64,000 nucleotides of DNA from Carnegiea gigantea (taxonomy: Eukaryota; Streptophyta; Magnoliopsida; Caryophyllales; Cactaceae). This document shows positions 55,112-64,000 of this stretch, piece by piece (the stretch's first letter is position 1; each line of letters begins with the position of its first letter). Under the pieces are notes generated by a model that had not been told where the DNA came from, ran no database searches, and saw only the letters and a program-made list of their open reading frames with translations. Both the position numbers and the translations under genes were made by a program. The DNA is taken from assembly GCA_029747015.1 (NCBI GenBank), contig JAKOGI010000333.1, positions 623,062 to 687,061 on the forward strand, in the 5' to 3' direction.

Positions 55112-56430
55112 TGTTGTATTTTCCGCAAGCGAATAGTTTATCATCGCAATAATTGTGGGTGTCAATTCTCAGAGATGGATTATAAATTTAGATCACTCGT
55201 TATGTCTTAAGTATCTTATATTAAACTAGATTAAACAATGACAAATAAATAAACCATTTTAACCAACTCTATGGATCACGTGCTCCTAAATCAAGTAATG
55301 AAACCAAACTAACCTAATCTTTACAAAATTAAACTTACTGTCGCTAACCGAATTCTGAAATTTAGCAACAAGAAACAGAGACATTCAGGAAGTGAAAATC
55401 TGGGCATGGGTCGAATTGCAACTACACTAACCAATTAGGAACCACAAACCAAAATGAAAGCATCCCAAAAAAGGAGAAGGGCAGATCAATACAATACCAT
55501 GGCAATTGAATAAGCACAGATGAGAAAATGAACAACTCAATTTCCAAAGAAAACACCCGCACATTGACTGAGAACCCCCCCCCTAAAAAAAAAGGGAACC
55601 AAAATCTCACTCGAATTGAACTAACTTGCACTGAATTACATGAATTTTAGTAATGAAAATTTGAATATGAAACTTTCGAATACAACTAATTTGAAAGATT
55701 AAAACCCCTCCCCTCATCTCTGCCTCTGCTTCTTCGAATTATAGCTGAGCAAAATCCTTCTAACCCTTCGATTCCTCACTTAATTCTTCAAATAAAGTCT
55801 TGAAACCGCCAAATTGATGATGATGATGATGGAGAGTAACGGATGTGGGTGATAATGGGAGAATTACTGACGGTGATTGAAGGAGTAGAGAGAGAGAAGG
55901 CCATGACGTTATTGGAGTTTCAAGGAAGAAGAAGAAGGGACACAACAACGATTGTTATTGGCTTCCTGGGCAGCAGGAAGAAGAAGAGGGGAAAGGGGCA
56001 GGGCTGTCTGGGCAACACTGCGTGTGATTGGGCTGGCGCGTGAGAGATAGAAACAGAGGAAAGCTGAGAATGGGGGGCTGCTGGAATGAGTAACTTTCGC
56101 GTACTGGGCTAGCAGCTCAAGTCCGCGTGGATGGGTGGGAGATTAAAAGGAAGCAACGCTAAGGTTTGGGTACTGGGCTCCGCCAAGTGGCTTGGGCTGA
56201 TGGCCATTGGGCCTGCAAACTGGGTATCCTTTTTTTTTTGGGCTTTTGCTTTCTTTTCCTCTGTTCTTGGCTCAACTTTTGATTAATTGAGCTAATTATT
56301 TATTTTTCTCCACATTTTGTCAATTCGTTGAAAATAAACAAAAACTTATTCAAATCCTAATTAATTTATTTATCATGAGCAAATATTATATAATAAAAGG
56401 GTATAAAATGACATAATTTTAGGTTAAATA
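55112..56430 (-). repeat. 3' LTR of the Athila-like element
   Basis: About 1319 bp. On the element strand it starts TATTTAACCTAAAATTATG (other copy TGTTGAACCCAAAATTATT) and ends GCGGAAAATACAACA. It follows a GAGGACGAGCAAAACTTAGG sequence and a purine-poor remnant of the polypurine tract. The end abuts LINE sequence exactly. Confidence 0.8.
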
Positions 56431-58890
56431 AATACCCTCATACCTAAGTTTTGCTCGTCCTCAATTACAATAAAACAAAAAACCTAGAAAATAAAATCCT
56501 AACTCACTTTTGTAAAAATCATGATTGCATTTAGCATGTGCAACAAGCCCTTTAAACCTCTAGGTTACCCCTAGTAGACGAGTAAAATCTCGTGAGGGTT
56601 TGTAGAAGATAGGGCCAAAAAAATCTATAAAAAGAAAATATTTTTGGATTTCTCAACACTTATATATACACAACACCGGAAAAAATATGCATGCATTCCA
56701 ATCAACTGCATCACTCAAGTAATCTAAGCATCAGATCACATATAAACACAACAGATATATTAAGAAATTCTTAATCCCCACTGATGACATCTATACACAA
56801 TCTTTGCCTCACTTAGAAAATATGAACAAGCCCAATTGGTAGAATCTCACTTTAGGGGCACGTAAAACACTCCCACTCATGTATTTAAGATGTCACAGAG
56901 TTCACTCAATTCATCTTTCAATCAAACAAACTACCATAAGCTTGCTAAGATTCTCGATTCTCTACCACTAAAATGCAAAATACAAAATTATATTTTTCAG
57001 GGTTGTAACGGGCTAAGGGTGTGGAGAGGGTGAATCGATTTGAGAAATGGGGAGCTAAAAATAAAGTGACTTAAGAGTAACCAACACTTATACCAACTAT
57101 AATAACCACACACTCCCAAAACAAAATAAGAACACACCCCTTCAAAAACAACCATTGCAAATGAGTATATATACTCATAATGCATTCATGCCAGACACGC
57201 TTATTAACATTACTTTCCTTTTTAATTCTTGAGAATTTTCAATTTTTTCCGCCATTTTGTCTCATTTTTTTCTTTTTCTTTTCTCTTTTTTTATTTTTAG
57301 AAATTGAATGAATGACATGTATGAAAATAACACAGCTTAATTTCCAAATGATCACAACAATACATCCCCGCACCCACCAAACCACCAAATACAGCATCAC
57401 CTAAAAACTACTCAATATAAATTGAAGTGTCGTTCCACTAGTCTTGGCTTAAGTATAGTAAAATGTGTTTAGGCCGAGGCTAAAATGAAGGGTTCACAAC
57501 AAAATCGGTCAAGGCTCAAAGGGTTAGCAAATGGTAAAACATTTAAATCAGGATGACAATTTGGCTATGTGGCTTACAAATCAAATAAATGTCTCTATCA
57601 TATTATCATAGTGCACATGCTAAATATGATTTCACAGATAATAAAAGTAAGTTCTAGAAATGTAATCATAGAAGGGGCACACATGAAAGAAAACATGAGA
57701 CTAAAGATGATGAATTAGTTTTTAAGGCACAAAATCTCAAGGGATATTTACCAAAGTCAAGCTTGCTTTCGTAAAATGTCTGGGGTAATGACTGTATACA
57801 AACATCACATTTGGCACTAAGTTCTATCATGTATACAACACCTACATACAACCTAATAACCAAAGTACAAGTACGGGTGAGCAAAAAAATCCAAAACCCA
57901 AAAACTTAACAAAAAAACCGATTAACCGATTTGATTTTTCTAAAAGATTTGGTTCGTTCAACCAAACCGAATAAATTTTGCCATTTCAGTTTTGGTTTCT
58001 GTTCGGCTGCTTGAGATTTGGTTAACGCATGGTTAACCGACAGTTAACCGCAACCAAAACCTACCCTTTATTTTAAGAAAAAAAAAACTAAATTTTATAA
58101 TATTCAAGTGTAGATTTTATAATTATTAAAAAATAAAACTAAACATACAATAATATGTAAATTAGTATTTGGTGTCTCAAATAGTTAACTTAATTAAAAA
58201 AGAGAGTGAAAATTAAAAATGAACAATTTAAATTAACGGTTAACTGGTAATTGAACTGAAAGTCCGGTTAACCGAACCAAAAATCCGGTTAATCTTGTTT
58301 TTCATTTCAGTTACAGTTCACATTTTTACTGAACCGAAAAACAACTGAAAGTTTTGGTTTGGTTTTTGGTTCCAAATTTTTGAGAACCGACTTTTCTAGT
58401 TAGCCAGTTTTGATCAACCCTAGGTACAAGAGAACACAATAAATCAGAATGACACATATATTTTCCAAAACAAAAACAAAAATCTTTTTGGATTTCAAAA
58501 TTTTCAGTTTTTTGTTTTAAAAATTTCAAAACAAAGTTCCCCCACCCCACACCTAAATCAGACAATGTTCTTATTAGAAGTGAAAGAAAACATAGACGCA
58601 ACCAAAAACAAAAACAGATATACAAAAAGAAAAACAAGACTCAAAAAGAAAAAGGACACGACTATGAAATTCAAATATACAAACATATACTCAAATGAAA
58701 AATAAAAGGAAAAGTATCCAAATATACAAAAAGAAAATAAAAGAGAAATTAAAAAAAGAGAAAAGAGGGAAAGAAATTTCAATCAAACCAGGACGGGTGC
58801 TAAGTACACCCAAGCTATCTCAGAAGCACATCACGCATCAAGACTCGCCTAGACACTTCATATCCTCTGTGCTAGGCCGCTCCAGAAATT
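56431..58890 (-). other. 3' untranslated region of the Athila-like element
   Basis: About 56431-57000 is collinear with the reverse complement of 6180-6764. The rest is AT-rich non-coding sequence with A-rich runs and short unsupported open frames (57666-57884, 58326-58782). A hAT MITE lies at 57872-58422. Confidence 0.7.
57872..58422. mobile_element. hAT-type MITE in the Athila 3' untranslated region
   Basis: 551 bp with ends TACGGGTGAGCAAAA and (complement) TAGGGTTGATCAAAA, flanked by AGTACAAG and GGTACAAG (57864-57871, 58423-58430; one mismatch). The interior is full of AACCGA / TCGGTT motifs in both orientations and has no coding capacity. Confidence 0.85.
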
Positions 58891-60034
58891 GCTTCAACCT
58901 CTGACTATTCACCTTAAACTTGGCACCATTCTTAGAGTCTTGTATTTGGACTGTACCACATGAAAACGCGTGAAATAATATAGGGACCCGCTCATTGGGA
59001 CCTTAATTTCGTTGGAAACAAATGAAGCTTATAGTTATATAAGAGCACTTTCATTGCTAGGGCAAACTCTTTCCTAAGAATGTTCGTCATGAAATAACTT
59101 AGCCCCCTCTTTGTAAGATCGAGCATTGTCATATGCCTCAGCTCTTATCTCCTTTAATTCACTCAGTTGCGGTCTCGTCCCCTCATCAGCCTGAGTCAAG
59201 TTATAGTTAAGCATCTTAATGGCCCACAAAACTCTATGCTCTATCTCAACGGGGACATGATAAGGCTTATCATAGACAATCCTATAAGTTAACATAGCTA
59301 AGGGACTTTTAAAAGTTGTCCTATAAGCCTCAAGAGCATCTATAAGCTTGTTAGCCCAATCTTTTTTATTCTTGCTCATAGTCTTCTCTAAAATCTACTT
59401 AATCTGCCTATTTGACACTTCAACCTAGCCACTGATATGGGAATGATAGGGGGTATCAAGTCTATGAATTATAGAATGTCTCCTTAATAACGTATCAAAA
59501 GACCTATTAGTAAAATGGGCATCCTGATCACTAATGGTAGGTCGGGGCATGCCAAATGTAGCAAAAATGTTCTCTCTAAGGAACTTCACAACCATTTTAG
59601 CATCATTGGTCCTAGTAGGGATGACTTCTACCCACTTAGAAACATAGTCCACAGCAAATAAAATGTACGCATTCCTAAAAGAAGATGTAAATATTCCCAT
59701 GAAATTTATACTCCAAACATTAAAAATTTCCACCACAATGATGAGATTAAGTGTCATCATGTCTCTCCTGCTAATCCTGCCTAACTACTAGCACCTAGGG
59801 CAACTCTTATAGTATTAAAAAGCATTCCTTAAATAGTGTAGGCCAAAAACACATTGAAGAATTTTGGTTGTTGTCTTTTTTTCACTGAAATGCCCCCTAC
59901 ATGCTTGGTCATGATAGAATGAAAAGACATTCCTAACCTCATGATTAGGAATATATGTTCTAAAGACTTGGTCAAAACAATACTTAAATAAGGGTTGTCC
60001 CAAAAAAAAAAATTCACGAGGTGGAAGAACCTAT
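58890..60034 (-). pseudogene. Athila integrase remnant
   Basis: Joins element cDNA to chromosomal DNA. On the - strand from the junction: NRFFHLVNFFFWDNPYLFKYCFDQVFRTYIPNHEV, then a zinc-binding HHCC remnant (SFYHDQACRGHFSEKKTTTKIL). The catalytic core (59760-59425) reads INFMGIFTSSFRNAYILFAVDYVSKWVEVIP and SDQDAHFTNRSFDTLLRRH. The D of the usual xDFMGPF motif reads N here. The C-terminal part (59379-59074) has the Athila-type AYRTTFKSPLAMLTYRIVYDKPYHVPVEIEHRVLWAIK. Several stops separate the pieces (near 59800, 59425 and 59070), so it is dead. The beginning is removed by the LTR insertion at 60035. Confidence 0.88.
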
Positions 60035-61322
60035 TTGTAACACCCCCAAATAAACCTACGTCACTGTTTGTATTCTTCTTCATAAATTCCTCAATTATAT
60101 CTAATAAACCCAATGATTGGGGTGTTACCGCCGTCCAAAGGACAAGGCTTGTAATATGAGTAACACCCCCAACCCCAAGGCCAGGAGTGTTTAGCGTTTA
60201 TCTTTAAATCCTGGGACGAAGCGGACAGAGTTTCCCCTAAAAACTAACCGTTTCCCAGGCTTAAAGCCTTACATTGAATTCCCTGCAATTCAACGCAATA
60301 ATAAAATCAACTCAACGGCTACCCGCCGGAGTTCATGGCTCTACGGGCCACCCGCCCGGAGCATATCAACCAGCACAGTTCAATACTAGATGACAGTACG
60401 ACTCTACGGACCACACGTCCGGGGTATTGGGGTTACATTCCAATTATAAACAACCACACTGAGCTACTCGACATGATATGCAACACATGCACACGAGGAC
60501 TTAAATTACATAGAAATGAACAGTTATATTATACTACACTTCGCAGCTCACATGCAGGCACGTTGCTTGATTCCTAGGACAGCAATAACTCCATTTCGGC
60601 TTACTTGGGCCGACCTTTACTGGCTAATTCAGAAACCTGGGGGCACAATAACAGATGAAAGTGAGCAATAAACATGCGGTGGATAACCCCCCTAACATAA
60701 TGTTTTCAATACAATAATAACTTACGACCGTCGTTTGTCAGTTCTCCTTTTTGAAGAGTTCACCTTAGAACAGCCGTACCCTAAACTTACCAAAAAAAAT
60801 TCATATGAACTCATAAACTCAATGAAAAGAAAGGGGTTTAACCCCTAAGCACCACTGGCTGGGATTTCTGTTGTGCAAACCTTGTATGTTACTCGACAAT
60901 AGCTAAAATTTAATACGTAATGCTCAGTGCGTTACAGCTTATTCCTGATCATATAATGTATGTCGTATACAATCATGAAACTTCATTGAAGCTGCATATT
61001 AAGAGAGTGTTAGCAGTAAAGAAATGATGCATCTACTATTATTTAACGTCCATTGCTTTGCTATTTTCTGGTGTCGTAGGAGGATGACTATTCAATTCTC
61101 CCCATTCCTTAAACAGAAAACATAAAACATTGGAATGGTGAGTCGACGCTCAATACGTACATTCCCATGCCGTAAAATAAGTTTTATGAGAAATTAGTTG
61201 GGCCGGCCGCATCCCAACATTTTGTTTTGCAGTCAGGAGAGAGAGAATGAAGAATTGAAATTGATTTGCTGTTTTTATTTTCTGAAAGTGAACCCCTTGG
61301 TCGATGTACATCTTGAACTGAT

Positions 61323-61460
61323 GCCGCGCGCGGGTATATTGGTCGGCATAAGCCTTGATAATTGATGAGTACATGAGTAACTTGAATTGACGCCGCGCGC
61401 GGGTATACTGGTCGGCATAAGCCTTGATAATTGATGGGCATAAGCCCTAATGATAAATGA
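61323..61460. repeat. 69-bp duplication in the Tekay-like LTR
   Basis: GCCGCGCGCGGGTATA followed by TGGTCGGCATAAGCCTTG occurs at about 61323 and again at about 61392. The solo LTR has a single copy (about 9195-9230), so the duplication is specific to this LTR or was lost there. The GCGCGCG core is notable in AT-rich surroundings. Confidence 0.85.
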
Positions 61461-61654
61461 GCGGGGCCACTTGTTTATGCGACAAAACATTGCGAAATCG
61501 ATTCATTAAATGAATCTTGTCTAAATTTTCCATTGCTGAGAGATATGTGAGTTTTCGAAGAACATAGGCAATGTACGTACTTGGTCTTTGAGATTTTCTC
61601 TCGTTTGCCCTTGGGTCGCTACTAATTGATGAGGTTTTGCAATGTATGGTTTTG

Positions 61655-61900
61655 ATTCTACTGCCTATGGGCAGAGCTACAGGATATATGGATGTTAAAC
61701 TTTCTATTTATTGTTAGAGCTATAACTCAATGGACTTGAGTCTCCTGTCTACCAGTAGAACTAGGAAACACTGAGTTTTGAAGCTTCTGCTTAATGGCAG
61801 AGCTATGAAACAACACTGAGCTTTTGGTGCCTGCCTATTGGCAGAGCTATGAAACACTGAACTTTTGGTGCCTGTCTGCTGGTAGGACAATGAAACTCAA
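61655..61900. repeat. Degenerate ~60-bp tandem repeats in the Tekay-like LTR
   Basis: Four to five copies of a unit with GCCTAT(T)GGCAGAGCTA and GAAACACTGA(G/A)(C/T)TTTTG, for example near 61660, 61755, 61795, 61835 and 61870. Confidence 0.75.
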
Positions 61901-63594
61901 GTGGGAGGCTCACATAGCACGTTAATTCAATAGATAAAGTAATTTCCCACACTCACTTTGCAATCTATACGATTCCAGGCTTCAATCATTTAATTCATCA
62001 TGGACATCCATACCCTCATCGTTTCTAATTAGTCAATACAACCCATATATGTATAGATTCAATAAGCTTCTGTTCAGTTTACTACACAATCTCCTCTATT
62101 TTTATAAGCATTCCTATGCATTTAAATGATAGCAATCATATAAACACTTCTATATTCGCTAACCATAATAATTGAGAATTAATAACTTGCTTGCTATGAT
62201 TAATAATTAACACTTCATACGATCGATAAACTATAACTGGTCACTGAACTGCCCTTACCTGAGCAAACAGCACCATTCAGTAGTGCATTACAATAAGCGT
62301 AAATATAGCCACATGTGTCCATAAACGACAACACTTCATTCAGTAAATCAAACATCATTTGATTCTAAACATGTACAATGCATTTCGAAGTAACTTTCCT
62401 AAGCATGAATGTACTAAAAAGAGGTTCGAATGAAAGTTAAATATATTTTAATAGCTTCGCATTTCATTCGTGTACCTGCAGCAGCTAGTTTAGCTGGAAT
62501 CGAGCCTAAACACGTTTAAATTACTAAATCAATGAGTCGTTGTAAAATCGAATAGTTCTCATATGACCAATTATAATTTGATAACTATATATATACAATC
62601 GAATGCATTTCACATAATCGATATACGATATATATAATGGATAACTTATTCAATGAGCTCAATATGTACACTAGGCATAAATTATCAGTTCCAATTCAAC
62701 CCGAATAAACTATAATCGATAAACTTGCATCGAATTTGAAGATAACTAGGAGGAAGAGGAACCTCACCTTGTTCCAAGCTTAGGACCCGTATAAGGGTTG
62801 ATTTGAAACAGAGATCAAATCCCAAACGTCCCAAACCACGCTCCTGTTCACGGCAATCTCAACCGAACCCTAGGGCAAAACCCTAGCTTGCGATTTCTGT
62901 GCGATTTAGGCATGATTGAAGAAGGTTTGAAGTCAAAATTCAATTTATGGAAGAAGGGAGACTCAAATCTTACCTATCCTGCTCAAAATGGCCGAATGCT
63001 CGGCCTTGCTTCGCGCTAGAATCGGCCCAACTGTGGCCGCGTTACGTCCAGCCACCGCACAACTGCGGTTACCGGCACCTAGGGGGAAGTCGGACTGGCT
63101 CGAACTCGGTGGCTACGTGCGCGGGAGGTGAGGAGATGGTTGATACTGGGTGTTTGATTCTCTGGGGTACGACGTGAGGCAGAGCAAGTGGAGGAAAAGG
63201 TGGGTGCACTGGGTCGCGCTGGGAGGCAGCTGTGACCGGCAACCAGCCGCCGGCGTGCCGCCTCCGCTCTCTCTCTCTCGCTTTCGCCGGTGTGGATCGG
63301 GGCTGGACAAGAAGCCCCCCCGTCGCGTTTCTCTGTTTTTCCAAAAACCAAAAGGGGCTTCGGCCCCTTTTTGATTTATCATCTTCATTCATTTTTTTTT
63401 TCTCCCACTGATAAAACACGAACCCGCTGTATCATGAATCCAATTTCCCGACCTCCAGATCGTAAACCGTAACCATTAATATAACAAGCTACATCAATAT
63501 TATTTCAATTTATCGAAATAACCAAATACGATTTTAGAACGATATCAATAGCGAAATCGGCTTAACGAAGGGGATAAAAATCTCGAGTGTTACA

Positions 63595-63620
63595 GCCTTC
63601 CCCCCTTAAAAGAATTTCGT
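63595..63620 (-). other. Polypurine tract of the Tekay-like element
   Basis: On the element strand TTTTAAGGGGGGAAGGC immediately precedes TGTAACAC. This is the primer site for second-strand synthesis and fixes the LTR start. Confidence 0.88.
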
Positions 63621-64000
63621 CCTCGAAATTCCGAGTAATAGAAATAAGGATAATGACATCAATGGTCTTATAAACAAAGGTCGAAGTGTGGCAGTGCGTT
63701 GGTCACGTAATGTGACCATAAAGGGCCAGGGCATGCTTAGTACGGATGGAAAGGTTCTACCCCTTTCCTATGAGTCATGCTAGCTTCTACACTTGGTGTT
63801 GGTGCATAAACAGTGTTAAAAAGGCATAAACCTTTGCCTCATAGAGCAGCGAGGAGATACATGTAGCATAACAATTCCAAAGTATGTCAGATTCTCTCTT
63901 TTATCTCTCTTCTAGGTATGTCAGGGTCGATATGGCCAGCACGCTATTATGCCGATCATGTGAGTAGCGTTCCATGCCTATTATTCAAATAAAGATTAGT

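Larger units (their letters stand above)
55112..60034 (-). mobile_element. Athila-like gypsy element, 3' half, cut by a Tekay-like LTR element
   Basis: On the - strand: integrase (60034 to about 58900), a 3' untranslated region with a MITE, then the 3' LTR (56430-55112). Its 3' untranslated part and LTR start match the + strand fragment at 6173-6860, so both copies belong to one family. The LTR inserted in the LINE RT. Upstream pol is separated by the insertion starting at 60035 and lies beyond the window. Confidence 0.85.
60035..63594 (-). repeat. 3' LTR of the Tekay/Del-like element
   Basis: About 3.56 kb. It carries GC-rich leader-like sequence at 62950-63350 (spurious open frames in several frames), two internal tandem-repeat zones (61323-61460 and 61655-61900), and segments shared with the solo LTR (about 61130-61620) and with the CACTA intron (about 60217-60375). 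The start at 63594 is firm, next to the polypurine tract. The other end at 60035 is supported by the resumption of Athila integrase sequence. Confidence 0.82.
60035..64000 (-). mobile_element. Tekay/Del-like chromovirus LTR retrotransposon, 3' end
   Basis: On the - strand, element sequence enters from the right edge. It has the GAGGACGAAATTC motif and a polypurine tract (63595-63620), then a long 3' LTR (63594 down to 60035) with termini TGTAACACTCG...GGGGGTGTTACA. The sequence TCGAGGACGAAATTC before AAGGGGGGAAGG is typical of the end of Tekay/Del elements. Bases 63620-64000 are non-coding. It is inserted in the Athila integrase. The left flank CTATT would be the target duplication; its partner lies outside the window. 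Confidence 0.82.

Noticed and set aside
61150..61490. Three overlapping - strand open frames with repeated MPTNIPARG-like text
   Set aside because: They arise from the 69-bp duplication inside the LTR and are not conserved as protein in the solo LTR.
63069..63472. Several overlapping open frames on both strands
   Set aside because: They lie in the GC-rich leader part of the Tekay-like LTR and show no domain; overlap in many frames is a composition effect.
1..64000. Search for host genes, tRNA or rRNA genes, organelle insertions and integrated viral copies
   Set aside because: No stretch could be supported as any of these by eye; recognisable coding sequence belongs to transposable elements.

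Overview
The window is nuclear DNA of a flowering plant, probably a eudicot. It consists almost entirely of transposable elements nested in one another, separated by AT-rich spacer. I found no convincing host protein gene, rRNA, tRNA or CRISPR array. The plant assignment rests on the element families present: CACTA with TNP2 plus Ptta/En-Spm proteins, Athila and Tat Ty3/gypsy elements, a Tekay/Del-like chromovirus LTR, a FAR1-type Mutator element, a plant LINE with zf-RVT and RNase H domains, and hAT MITEs. The species cannot be told from what I can see.

Left part (1-10.7 kb): the 3' part of an autonomous CACTA element in + orientation, running off the left edge and ending at 6172. It lies against the 3' untranslated part and 3' LTR of an Athila-like element (6173-10709). 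A complete solo LTR (7354-9874) with a perfect 5-bp target duplication CCAGC is inserted in that Athila LTR. From 10.7 to 17 kb there is spacer with microsatellites.

Centre (17.0-39.8 kb): a large, decayed Tat-type Ty3/gypsy element on the - strand, with LTRs at 16989-17460 and 39395-39848. Reading along its own strand it has gag, reverse transcriptase, RNase H and integrase remnants, a ~57-bp tandem-repeat array, a gene-like region on the opposite strand with its own TATA box, a second array of the same repeat, and the 3' LTR. The reverse-transcriptase catalytic segment is tandemly triplicated in 487-bp units. A structurally complete Athila-type element (20351-29889, LTRs of about 1.25 kb, target duplication CCCAC) sits inside the opposite-strand gene. 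It carries gag, protease and an Athila ORF1-like region, but no reverse transcriptase or integrase. Its gag is split by a hAT MITE with an 8-bp duplication.

Right part (39.8-64 kb): a hAT MITE (40229-40689), then a Mutator-like element with a broken FAR1/MULE transposase, whose inverted ends adjoin trinucleotide microsatellites of inverted orientation. After spacer comes a - strand LINE (48680-55111) split by a 4.3-kb non-autonomous CACTA-like element. The LINE reverse transcriptase is cut at 55112 by an Athila-like element in - orientation (55112-60034). That element holds another hAT MITE, and its integrase is in turn cut at 60035 by a Tekay/Del-like element whose 3.56-kb 3' LTR ends at 63594 and whose body leaves the window.

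No cellular pathway can be read from the window. The genes present serve only transposition, and most are broken. The most unusual items are the integrase- and RT-less but LTR-complete Athila element, the triplicated RT segment, the hairpin-bearing minisatellite flanking the antisense gene of the Tat element, and the microsatellite-flanked Mutator element. All boundaries and similarities were read by eye. I found no evidence of a new cellular system.
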